Made by a program: the position numbers and the translations under genes. Positions 34,801 to 42,632 of a stretch of 53,922 bases of DNA are shown in pieces (position 1 is the stretch's first letter; each line of letters starts with the position of its first letter). The stretch lies in the IMG/VR virus record IMGVR_UViG_3300010354_000116, positions 1 through 53,922 of that record; one strand, 5' to 3'. The notes under the pieces were generated by a model. It searched no databases. It saw only the letters and a list, made by a program, of their open reading frames with translations, and was not told the origin of the DNA. The DNA is from a virus.

Positions 34801-37800
34801 TGGATGTGAAAGAGTTCGTAGCGTACGGACTTACGAGCAACGACATGCAAGAAATGCTGCTCAGCATGCCCCCTACAAAGCAAGCCAACATAGGCGGGGT
34901 GAGGCTCAGCACTGCGTTTTCCAGCTTCGTAAACGCCATCCGCAAGATGTTGGGTATTCCCGGTCGAGACCTCAGTGCGTTCGAGCAGCTGCTTGATCTG
35001 ACTGGCCGCGTGGCTCAAGAAACTATGAGCGGAAGAGCGACGCTTTCTGCGAACCTCGTATTTTCAAAGGAAACCAAATCTGCGGCGGATGCGGTTAACC
35101 AAAACACCCCAGCGGCCAACGCTCGTTTCCTGCAGTCACAAGGTGACCAACTTAACAAAGCGTCGAAGCCCCCGAAAAACCCAGCCGTGCGGCGCACAGT
35201 AAACACCGTGATGGGGCAAGGCAAAGAGGCGGTTCGCAAGGTCCTGACGTGGGGTCTGCCCTTGCCTGCGCTCAATGACTACGTGCAGTCCTACTTGAGC
35301 AAAGGAGCGTACGAACCGTTTGCCGCCTCTATGCAGCGGTTCACTGACATTGCCATTCGTTCTGAAGGCGAGATGCGCCGTTTCATTGACTCAATTACTG
35401 TGCAGTTAGCCCGTATGGGGGATTGGAAGCGCGACAACGCCGACAAGTATCAAGCATTCACAGACCTGTATTTCGGTGGGTCCCACGCCAAGGTGGACCT
35501 TACTAAGCTAAGAAGTGCATACACAGGCAACACTAAGAAATTGGCGGAGTATGACCGGCTCAAGAAGTTCTACGACAGCATAGGCCCAAGTGGGCAGGCC
35601 ATTTACAAGCAGATGCGGGCGATCCACAACCGCCAGTTCGACCAGATTCTCGACCAAGTGTACAACCGTGTGTACTCGGAAACGCAAAACGTTGAGCTGG
35701 CTACTCGGTTACGTAATGAGTTCGCTCAACGAATGGCGGATAAAGGCCCGTTGGAAGGGTATGCCCCCATGTTGCGCCCAAGCGGGAAGTACTTGTTGCA
35801 ATACCCAGTAGAAGGCGAAGAGCAGCTGGCGTTTGAGGTGTTCTCCAATGGCATGGATCGTGAAGCGCGTATCCAACAGCTTATGACGGAAAACAACCTT
35901 TCCCGAGAGGACATTAGATCGTTCCTTAGTAGCGACAAAGGTGCATTCGATGGTGTGGTTCCTACGAGCTTTTTGGGTGATGTGCTGGCGGAGTTGAAGA
36001 AAGGGAATGTTTCTGATGCCGTGATTGAATCAGTTATGACAATGGGCGTAGCCGTATCACCTGCAAACCTCGTGATGGAGCGTCTTGCTTCCCGTAAAGA
36101 AACTCCGGGTTATGTCCGTGACCCGTTCTGGGCGTTTCAAGAAGGCACTTTGGGGCTGGGTCGTAAACTCATCAACATCAAGTACGCCGCGCAAACGTCA
36201 ACCGAACTGCGCAATATGGAGGCCGCTCGAAGAAACGTAGAGAACGACCCCAACGCAGCGGCAATTATGGAAGACGTAAGAAAGCGTGCTGCATACGCAG
36301 CCAACCCGAGTCAAAGCTGGTGGTCAAACATTGCAACTACGGGCACATACGGATGGACTCTTGGCTTTAACGCGTCTTCTGCCATCGTGGATATGTCGTC
36401 TCTCGCACTTATCGTGGCACCTTACTTGTCTCGCACTTATGGCATGGGGAAGACTTACGGGGCGATGCTACGTGCGACAAAAGACATCATGGGTATGGGC
36501 TCGTCTGCCGACGTGGAAACCTTGGCGACCGAAGGGTTGGAAGGGCCGGAACTGCAGAAAGCTCTCGACACCCTTGGTGTAAAAGAGCGTGATATGGTGC
36601 GTCGTAAGACAACCCCCTCTATGCTGAACATCAACTTCAACGACCCCGTTCAAGCCGCGAAGTATGCTTACTTGAAGCCCTTGGTGGACAAAGTGCGAGA
36701 GACCGGCCACTCGGAACGATACTCTGAGCTAAGCGAATTAAGCGAGTTTGGTGAGGGTAACTTCCTGTCCAAATTGGCGGCGCGTATGGGCTTTATGATG
36801 AGCACCAGCGAACGACTTAAACGCGAGATAGGACTGAAGGCTGCGTATGATCTGCAGCTAAGTAAAGTCGCCCCCAACGGCAACCCAACGCAGGAGCAGA
36901 TGGTCGATGCAGCTAACAAAGCGATGGAGATGAGCCTGCTGCTTAACGGTGGCTCTACTGCAGTGACAGGTGCTCGGTTCCAACAAGGCGACATATCACG
37001 AATAGCGTTCATGTATCGGCGTTTTGCTGCACTGCAGTTGTATATACAGACTAAAACCATTTACGACGCCACCAGTAACGACGACCCTGCTGTTAGAGAA
37101 GCAGCACGTGGGTTCGCCGCACAATCTATGCTCACTAGCGTGGCCTTTGTGGGGGTAAAAGGCGCGCCTATGATGGGGGCGGTAGCTACGCTTTGGGCCA
37201 TGATGGCGGCGGTGTTTGACGACGAGGACGAGGACAACTCTTTGGAGGCGTTCCTACGCACAAACCTCAACCCCGTGCTTGTTGAAGGGGTGCCTAACAT
37301 ACTGTTCAACGCTAACGTAGGCGAACGTATGGAGCTGACTAACCTATTGGTGCGGGAAACCAACCTGCCCGACGATGCTACGGCTGCCGATATTCTTCTC
37401 GCCCATTTTGGTGGGCCTGCTTACGGGTCTATCCAAAGGGTAATTCGAGGTAAGCAGTTAATCGAGCAGGGTGAGATACAGCGAGGCATCGAAAGTATGC
37501 TGCCTGTCTCTGTAAGCAACATTTTCAAGTCCGGGCGGTTCTTGACCGAAGGGGCTGTTGAAACAATGCGTGGCGATGAAGTTGTGGAAGTTACTCCGCA
37601 GGGAGCATTGGCGCAGCTCATGGGTTTTGCCCCAGCAGACTACGCACGGGCTATGCAGTTTAAGACCAACCAAGCGGAGGTCGACCGCCGCATGAACCAA
37701 CGCAGGTCATCTTTGTTGGATGCGTATTACACAGCGTATCGTGTAGGAGACGCTTCAGGTATGGTACAAGCGGTAGAAGCCATAGGAAAATTCAACCAGC

Positions 37801-37949
37801 GGTACCCAAATTTTGGGATTACCAACAGCCAGCTGAAACAGTCGGTGTCCACTAGGAACCGTAACACTGAAGAGATGGTGATGGGCACGCTACCTACCGT
37901 GCGCCGCCGTATGGACTGGCTGGAATCTGCGGAAGACTGGGGGTTCTAA
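31815..37949 (+). CDS. Giant (2044 aa) multidomain virion protein with HEFVH metallopeptidase-like motif
   Basis: Starts with the short module VVRVPDGRLVNFPDDMPREQIRAIIASKFP common at the front of phage giant proteins, then a hydrophobic Ala/Gly segment (about 110-190). Residues 280-860 are acidic or Gln/Glu-rich and coiled. About 880-1060 hold TVYLDAEQG...ALHEFVHVAS with H929-E930...H933 as a zinc-peptidase HExxH; a third ligand is not certain. The last 900 residues are helical, with a hydrophobic segment VAFVGVKGAPMMGAVATLWAMMAAVF and an end resembling the large polyvalent protein type. Likely carried in the capsid and injected. Last gene of the late operon; its TAA overlaps the opposing gene's stop. 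Confidence 0.75.
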   Translation: MPVVRVPDGRLVNFPDDMPREQIRAIIASKFPDAYKEQEIPPPTPIERTFSGQVGELFRGIPRGAVNLLESAGIGASALLPEGAEESVRGVVERLGESAAAPFQRKAGYEDSMAGTFGEAVGSFVPFLAAGPLGVAGRVGATGLAGAAGAGQARTRAEAGEATPEERAQATALGSVVGLSEVLIPFRILDNAIGAVPASGVVNRLKRAAQAGGEEGAQEVAAEVAQNLIARGIYDPEQGAFTGTGESFGYGAGVGGLVQGLMDLFVKDRGGAPAPQPAPEEEGDETTLVGTEQGPSIFEGEDLFPAELETALAQAPRPERPLAAEPSVEEARPTSDMMGDLVDIAETEEIQDLLDEEELARMQEQEDLELAKAQATRAGAQNIVDDIERQLEANRAQAAMLARRREESKQKRQEILAPVLAREDITDVENIGRAFSAELRRQGFANTEPTKDELAQITSRSYQLEEAALTGIEQENARRAGVSELEALIPEKKPKPQAVSTTTTPVDTSNRDRLDRTGRGASGQLEIPAVERASKAERRVAAITKEELDAAGVPANAPIRRRVQGVPLTTTETAAQVQQDLLSFAANPVVQERTPEVAAQVETLAQTVTETVAPAPVTETVEETVAPAAQKTRGRKPGVPLTPEQIAERAERNKSVNAKQTAQARATERLLADLEADNISKVLSQKAYSPYFPTVEDFESYKKSATDEKASREQFDTETKAKFIELRLSGMDTRRAEKTAALYARDKQVAFNNASNAIKNLEAKRVGNIANVMQVANDRRASEAKRAAASKVLSDPRINPADIEAATRLLRSTVSKSLLPRQQSPVDVEGDLGLITRAPLSSEETTDSAADTATAIQNNKGRTEFERRLAKVLHPVLQKLGTKFVVVRGPAALPENLRGQPVFAGLYDSVGNTVYLDAEQGTDVGTALHEFVHVASVDVIDTYYENPESLSVEAQQAVKEMQELMVRAGGRYAQLKQSGRATPDLDLVAEATDGFMDVKEFVAYGLTSNDMQEMLLSMPPTKQANIGGVRLSTAFSSFVNAIRKMLGIPGRDLSAFEQLLDLTGRVAQETMSGRATLSANLVFSKETKSAADAVNQNTPAANARFLQSQGDQLNKASKPPKNPAVRRTVNTVMGQGKEAVRKVLTWGLPLPALNDYVQSYLSKGAYEPFAASMQRFTDIAIRSEGEMRRFIDSITVQLARMGDWKRDNADKYQAFTDLYFGGSHAKVDLTKLRSAYTGNTKKLAEYDRLKKFYDSIGPSGQAIYKQMRAIHNRQFDQILDQVYNRVYSETQNVELATRLRNEFAQRMADKGPLEGYAPMLRPSGKYLLQYPVEGEEQLAFEVFSNGMDREARIQQLMTENNLSREDIRSFLSSDKGAFDGVVPTSFLGDVLAELKKGNVSDAVIESVMTMGVAVSPANLVMERLASRKETPGYVRDPFWAFQEGTLGLGRKLINIKYAAQTSTELRNMEAARRNVENDPNAAAIMEDVRKRAAYAANPSQSWWSNIATTGTYGWTLGFNASSAIVDMSSLALIVAPYLSRTYGMGKTYGAMLRATKDIMGMGSSADVETLATEGLEGPELQKALDTLGVKERDMVRRKTTPSMLNINFNDPVQAAKYAYLKPLVDKVRETGHSERYSELSELSEFGEGNFLSKLAARMGFMMSTSERLKREIGLKAAYDLQLSKVAPNGNPTQEQMVDAANKAMEMSLLLNGGSTAVTGARFQQGDISRIAFMYRRFAALQLYIQTKTIYDATSNDDPAVREAARGFAAQSMLTSVAFVGVKGAPMMGAVATLWAMMAAVFDDEDEDNSLEAFLRTNLNPVLVEGVPNILFNANVGERMELTNLLVRETNLPDDATAADILLAHFGGPAYGSIQRVIRGKQLIEQGEIQRGIESMLPVSVSNIFKSGRFLTEGAVETMRGDEVVEVTPQGALAQLMGFAPADYARAMQFKTNQAEVDRRMNQRRSSLLDAYYTAYRVGDASGMVQAVEAIGKFNQRYPNFGITNSQLKQSVSTRNRNTEEMVMGTLPTVRRRMDWLESAEDWGF

Positions 37950-38140
37950 ACGCGCCACACCCGCACACCGCGTACACCGTCTTCTATGACTACTTTGGTA
38001 ACTACTTTGTAGCGAAGGCGGTGTACGACTTGTAGTATGTCTCTGCGGGACTTCTTGGGGTTCAGGCAGGGTATAAAAAACGAGCACCCCACGCCGAACC
38101 CCTTCCAGTTAATTTCGTACGCTACTTTCTCCACCCGCAT
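37946..38140 (-). CDS. Small conserved phage protein (SFFIPCL)
   Basis: 64 aa, ATG 38140, GGAG 7 bases upstream. VAYEINWKGFGVGCSFFIPCLNPKKSRRDILQVVHRLRYKVVTKVVIEDGVRGVRVWRV: strand-helix-strand layout and a conserved-looking SFFIPCL/ VIEDG-RGVRVWRV pair that I recognise as a recurring early-gene neighbour of phage primases; function unknown. Starts within the end of the primase gene (32-base overlap). Confidence 0.7.
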   Translation of the reverse strand: MRVEKVAYEINWKGFGVGCSFFIPCLNPKKSRRDILQVVHRLRYKVVTKVVIEDGVRGVRVWRV

Positions 38141-40994
38141 TCTCTGGCTCCGTCGGCAGCAAGTTGCTGACGTCTATAAACTCCGGGTTGTCGCAGTTAA
38201 GCACCAAGCACCGCACTCCCGCTGCTACCACACTCATGCCCTTGGACAATCGCTTGTTGTGAGTGTCCACCAGAATGCCTTTTTTCTTCAGCTCTTTCAG
38301 CGTCTCAGTGTAGTCCACTTGGTAAGTCACGCAGTCTTTGCGGAATGCCGAGACCGCTATGTACATCATCTTGGTGTCTGGCTCAAACCGCAGCAACAAC
38401 TCGCCTCGTGGTTCTACATAGGGGGCTTTTGGTAAATGACTGCGCTTGTCCACAAGCTCGTCAACGACGAGCACATTGTTGATATGGCGGTACACGTAGT
38501 CTGCAATTACTGCGCTGGCGTCGTTGACCGGGGCTTTGGTAGCGACGCGCAGTTCCTGAATCTTGTCCATGACCTTTGCGTAGATACGCGCCATATCCCA
38601 ATCCACAAGCAGACCCAGACGAGATGCGATAAGCCCTGCAGTGATGTTGACCGCTGCAATTGCAGACCAGTTACGCTCGCGGGACGTCAGTGCCAGTTCC
38701 TTGTCTATCTTTGCCTGCACGCGGATCAGTGTGGCTTTTACTTCTTCCATATTAGACAGCACGTACTGAACGAACGGCACGATGGCGTGACCGTGATTGT
38801 TGATCAGCTGGTGGTCGAACATAAACTTGCCGTGCTCGGTAGAGATGACGTCTTGGTCCGTGTAATCAACCTTGAACTCCAACAACCGCATGATTTCGCC
38901 GTCCGCCACCGCCTTGAGTGCGCCTACTTTGTCGTAGAAGGATGCGTTGGAAGATGTCAGGGTTAGCGTGCGCCATGTGGTGTTGTTAATGCGTAGCTTG
39001 TTCTCGTGGGCGTCGCCTTTGTCTTTGCCTTTACCCTGCGAGTACGCATACACAAGGTCTGAAAAAACTTTTGGTTCCAAGTTGGTTATCTCGTCGACGG
39101 TGTTGACGATGTTGTTCAGGATGCCAACCTTTGTGATCCGCGCTACCTTTGTATCTTCTACGTTACCCAGTAGGTCTTCGGGGTGTCCGCAGATGCTGTT
39201 TGCCATGCGTAACACAGTGGTCTTGCCTGTACCTGCGTGGCGGTGGATCAAGTTGATGATCGCCCCTTTCTGCCCAGTGAACTTGAGCAGGACGGAGCCA
39301 AACCCAGTCAACGCAGCAAATGCTTGTATCTCCATACCTTGTTTGCCATAGAGGGAGAACACTTCCTTCCACGCGTCCAACGTACCGGCGGTCTCGAAAT
39401 AGGGCACCAATGACTCCGTGATGGATGAGGGGGGGCTGTGGTAAACACCGTCCTTGGTAATTTCCCGACTGCCTACAATGAATTTAGTATCGTTGTCTGC
39501 CCAACCAAACTGTCTGCGCATAATCTCTGCCTTCCTCTTAAACTGCAGCTCTTTCAGAGCGTGTATTACGTAACCGTTTATTAGTTTGAACTGGGCGTCC
39601 GACACCATGATGCCGTACTTAGCCAGCTCCTTACGCAGCTCTACTGCCTGCGAAATCTTGGTGTTTGGGATGCTGAACTCCCGTACTCCATCTCGTGGCG
39701 TGTGCACACGGAACAACACAACATCGCCCATCAGAGGGTCGTTGAGTCTTTTGATCAGGTAGAAGTCGTGCTCGTACACAAGTCTCGGGTCATCCTCGCC
39801 AAGCTGGATGTACAAGCCACCGTTCTTCCCACGAAAGTACGGCTCTGTGTAGTGGGGTGATGGGGCGAGCTCTTCAACGTCGTCTTCTGGCTCCTCGACT
39901 TCTTCTGGTTCTTGAGGCGCTTCTGCAGTTGGGATCGGGTCACCTTGCTCGTGTCGACGTATTTCTTTCCCGAGCAGGATGGGGCTTTTGATCTTGCCCA
40001 GATGGGGGCATCCTTTGCATGTTCCGGGGTTGTTGCGTTCAAACACGTCACACGTATGTGGCCCTACGATGTGCTCTATCTTCTTCTCTACGCTTGCGGG
40101 GTCGTAATCAGGGTGCCCTTCAGACATGCGCTGGATAGACTCATCTGCGTCGCTGCAGAACTTCGCCACTGACAACGCATCAAACCAACGGGGTTCGGCC
40201 AATGTCTCCCGTTCCATGTAGCAACTAAGCAGTTGTGCGCAACCATCACCCTTGGCACTGCGTACCATTATCTTGGAGAAACTGCTTTCTATGTTCTCTT
40301 GCAGCATCTTGCCCAACGACGACACGCGGCGGGCACCTCTGAGTACAGGCTGCACCTCGGGGTCTACACCCAACACCTTGCAGAACGACTCGAAGCTTAC
40401 TGGCTCAGAGACCTTGAGCACTTTGACTATCTTGGGAGGGTTGTCTTTGAAATTCGGCGTGCCCGGTATACGTAGTACGCGAGCGGTCTCAAACACATTG
40501 GCGTCTACATACAGTTGTTGCGTGGCGCATACGTCACGAAGCCGTGCTGCTACCACGGTCCACTTATCTGGTGATATGGGCGCATCCAGCACCCAGTACA
40601 CGTGCAACCCACGCCCGGAGTTGACAACGGTGGGTATAGGAAGACCGACGGTATCGCAGAATTGCAGTAGTGTTTTTAGCCCTGCCCCTTGGTCTATGTA
40701 ACCAAAAGGTTTGCCTGTTTCGGGGTTTATTTCCGCTTTGGTGGGGCCGCAGTCAATATCTAACCAGAACGCCTTGAGAGTGGCGACGTTCTCTTGTTTG
40801 CGATTGTCCGGCGTTTTGAACCGAGCAATAGCGAAGAATGCGTTGCGTCCAGCTTTTACGAAGCTATCTGCAACGGAGTAAGCCTCCTCGTACGTAGCAA
40901 CGAGGCGTTGTTTTGGGTAATCGTCTGAAAGCCCTAGTACGCATATGTACCCTTCCTCGGGCTGCACGTAACGAAGCAGGTCAAAGTTTTCCAT
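38109..40994 (-). CDS. Primase-helicase: AEP primase fused to DUF927-type helicase
   Basis: 961 aa. Primase part (1-210): FWLDIDCG with D79 and D81, GRGLHVYW with H131, VDANVFETARVLRIPGTPN with D164, the three motifs of archaeo-eukaryotic/RepB-type primases. A Cys cluster at 316, 327, 330 (TCDVF...TCKGCPHLG) may bind zinc. An acidic linker (360-380) leads to a DUF927-like ATPase: Walker A HRHAGTGKTT at 586-594 and NTVDEITNL with DE at 635-636. Makes primers and unwinds the fork for the PolA encoded at 48034-50331. Starts 4 bases after the HTH gene. Confidence 0.82.
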   Translation of the reverse strand: MENFDLLRYVQPEEGYICVLGLSDDYPKQRLVATYEEAYSVADSFVKAGRNAFFAIARFKTPDNRKQENVATLKAFWLDIDCGPTKAEINPETGKPFGYIDQGAGLKTLLQFCDTVGLPIPTVVNSGRGLHVYWVLDAPISPDKWTVVAARLRDVCATQQLYVDANVFETARVLRIPGTPNFKDNPPKIVKVLKVSEPVSFESFCKVLGVDPEVQPVLRGARRVSSLGKMLQENIESSFSKIMVRSAKGDGCAQLLSCYMERETLAEPRWFDALSVAKFCSDADESIQRMSEGHPDYDPASVEKKIEHIVGPHTCDVFERNNPGTCKGCPHLGKIKSPILLGKEIRRHEQGDPIPTAEAPQEPEEVEEPEDDVEELAPSPHYTEPYFRGKNGGLYIQLGEDDPRLVYEHDFYLIKRLNDPLMGDVVLFRVHTPRDGVREFSIPNTKISQAVELRKELAKYGIMVSDAQFKLINGYVIHALKELQFKRKAEIMRRQFGWADNDTKFIVGSREITKDGVYHSPPSSITESLVPYFETAGTLDAWKEVFSLYGKQGMEIQAFAALTGFGSVLLKFTGQKGAIINLIHRHAGTGKTTVLRMANSICGHPEDLLGNVEDTKVARITKVGILNNIVNTVDEITNLEPKVFSDLVYAYSQGKGKDKGDAHENKLRINNTTWRTLTLTSSNASFYDKVGALKAVADGEIMRLLEFKVDYTDQDVISTEHGKFMFDHQLINNHGHAIVPFVQYVLSNMEEVKATLIRVQAKIDKELALTSRERNWSAIAAVNITAGLIASRLGLLVDWDMARIYAKVMDKIQELRVATKAPVNDASAVIADYVYRHINNVLVVDELVDKRSHLPKAPYVEPRGELLLRFEPDTKMMYIAVSAFRKDCVTYQVDYTETLKELKKKGILVDTHNKRLSKGMSVVAAGVRCLVLNCDNPEFIDVSNLLPTEPENAGGESSVRN

Positions 40995-40998
40995 AGGG

Positions 40999-41229
40999 TT
41001 ACCGCTGCAGACTGGCGATTAGCGCCTTTATACTTTCTTCCGTGCCTCTACGTGGCCTCGCCGCCCCAATGAACCAGCTATAGACAGTTTGTCTGCTAAC
41101 GCCGAGATGTTCGGCCACGGCTGCTACGGGCACATTGTTTTCAATGCACGTGCGGCCAAGCCGAACACCCAGCGAATCGCCAGCTGCTTTATTGAGATTC
41201 ACCAACCTCAACGAGTAACCGACGCTCAT
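40999..41229 (-). CDS. Small HTH DNA-binding protein (Cro-like)
   Basis: 76 aa. Helix-turn-helix at about 34-56: VAAVAEHLGVSRQTVYSWFIG, with basic following residues (ARPRRGTEES). Placed between the ssDNA-binding gene and primase, coupled by a TGATG junction. Could be a transcription regulator or an origin-binding factor; no operator is assigned to it with certainty. Confidence 0.75.
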   Translation of the reverse strand: MSVGYSLRLVNLNKAAGDSLGVRLGRTCIENNVPVAAVAEHLGVSRQTVYSWFIGAARPRRGTEESIKALIASLQR

Positions 41230-42164
41230 CAGCTTTTACGTCCCCATTCGCTAATGACTGACGCCAGTTGATCCTCTTCAGAATCGACGTCCTGCGGTTC
41301 TTCCTCGCGCTTACGCGTGCTGCGTTTAACCGGCTCGGCAATGACTTCTTCCTCGTCGTCCGGTTCTTCAGTGCGTTGCACGCGTGGCTTGGGTGCCGGA
41401 GCTTCTGCCTTCTTTGCAGCTGGCTTGGCAGTGACACCATCGACCTGCGCGACGGTGATACGCGTGTACAACTCAGTTTCCGGGCGGCCTTGTGCCGAAG
41501 CAACAAGATCGTATTCGGCGTCGCTGAGTTGCCGAGCTGGGGTAAAGGTTAGCTCCATACCTTCAGCGTCCAAGTCGTAGCTGATCTGCGTAACTACCGT
41601 GTCAGGAGCTTCTCGGTTGAGCAGTAGGTACTTCACATAGCTCTCGAACGGATGCACATTGCCTACACCCTTGCCGAACAGTGACTTTGCAGGGATGCTG
41701 AACTGGTACACGTCCCCTGAGTTGTCGCCTTCAAGCAGGATGGCAACTCGACGTTGGAAGCGGCATGCACGACCACCGTTGTCGCCGGAGCCTTTGATGT
41801 TTTGCGGGCACTCGGCACAGTTGCTGTGCTGTCTGTCAGGGACATCCGCATCGGGTACGTCTGCGTTGTTAGACCAGCAGTTCGGCAGTGTAGGCTCTGC
41901 TTCCGGGTCATACTTTTCGCGGTAGTAGATGCGGGACACACTGGGCAGCATGCCAACAATGATCGCGTTGAATGAATCACGGATCGGGTCTCCCACTTGC
42001 TCGCCGTTGATGATCTTGCGGAAGAAACCTTTGTTGTTGGTTTGTATGCGCCTGCTGTACATCTTGATGCTGTCAGCCAACTTCTGGCCCAACGCACTGG
42101 AACGTCGGCCATCGGAGGCAATGACTTGGCTTTGGTTTTTGAATATAGAAACGTCTTTACTCAT
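41229..42164 (-). CDS. Putative single-stranded DNA-binding protein
   Basis: 311 aa. Core 1-230 with a Cys cluster (NCWSN...SNCAECPQN...RACRFQRRVAILLEG) that could bind zinc, then strands; C-terminal 80 residues very acidic and disordered (RTEEPDDEEEVIAEPVKR...EEDQLASVISEWG), as in phage SSBs whose acidic tail recruits polymerase or helicase. Location with primase and helicase supports this, but no OB-fold signature is certain. Preceded by GGAGATACC. Confidence 0.55.
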   Translation of the reverse strand: MSKDVSIFKNQSQVIASDGRRSSALGQKLADSIKMYSRRIQTNNKGFFRKIINGEQVGDPIRDSFNAIIVGMLPSVSRIYYREKYDPEAEPTLPNCWSNNADVPDADVPDRQHSNCAECPQNIKGSGDNGGRACRFQRRVAILLEGDNSGDVYQFSIPAKSLFGKGVGNVHPFESYVKYLLLNREAPDTVVTQISYDLDAEGMELTFTPARQLSDAEYDLVASAQGRPETELYTRITVAQVDGVTAKPAAKKAEAPAPKPRVQRTEEPDDEEEVIAEPVKRSTRKREEEPQDVDSEEDQLASVISEWGRKS

Positions 42165-42172
42165 GGTATCTC

Positions 42173-42574
42173 CTATTTACCTGTTGGTTTTCGCACAGTG
42201 ATAACGTACTTCTGGTTTGCTTGCAGGCCCGGAGGGACGTCCTCGGGGTTTTCTGTCAGGAACTCTTTCATGTTGCCGTTGTGAATCCGTTTCTCCAGCA
42301 AGTGCATCGCGTCGTGTTTGCGTACAAACGAGTAAAAGCTGTCCCAGTCGCTCGTCCAGAAATGTTGCTGTAGACGGCGGCTGATGGTGCCATCGGGGGT
42401 GCTGATGGTGTTGGCGTCTTCCTCGTTGCACAAGGCAAGCAGGCGTTCAGACACAAGTTCCTTCTTGGCTTCGATCTCCTTGATCTTGTCTTCTAACTCT
42501 TGGATGGCGGTGCGCATCTGTATGTAGATACGCGCCAGTGTTGCTGCGTTAAGGTCACTTATTGCTTCGCTCAC
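42173..42574 (-). CDS. Conserved early phage protein with coiled coil
   Basis: 133 aa. An N-terminal helix (ATLARIYIQMRTAIQELEDKIKEIEAKKELVSERLLAL) followed by a compact part: TISTPDGTISRRLQQHFWTSDWDSFYSFVRKHDAMHLLEKRI. Homologous proteins occur in many podoviruses upstream of ssDNA-binding or nuclease genes; no function known to me. First gene after the promoter at 42605-42632; SD AAGGAG. Confidence 0.75.
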   Translation of the reverse strand: MSEAISDLNAATLARIYIQMRTAIQELEDKIKEIEAKKELVSERLLALCNEEDANTISTPDGTISRRLQQHFWTSDWDSFYSFVRKHDAMHLLEKRIHNGNMKEFLTENPEDVPPGLQANQKYVITVRKPTGK

Positions 42575-42604
42575 AGATGTCTCCTTTGTGTATCTGGGAG
42601 GATC

Positions 42605-42632
42605 AGTGTAGCAAGTAACTTAACAATGTCAA
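42605..42632 (-). promoter_or_regulatory. Sigma70-like promoter for the replication operon
   Basis: Minus strand TTGACA (42632-42627), 16-base spacer, TACACT (42610-42605), about 30 bases ahead of the ATG at 42574. The -35 abuts the helicase stop region. Just beyond the -35, TTGTTAAGT resembles half of the palindromic operator (TTGTTAGGT). Confidence 0.6.
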
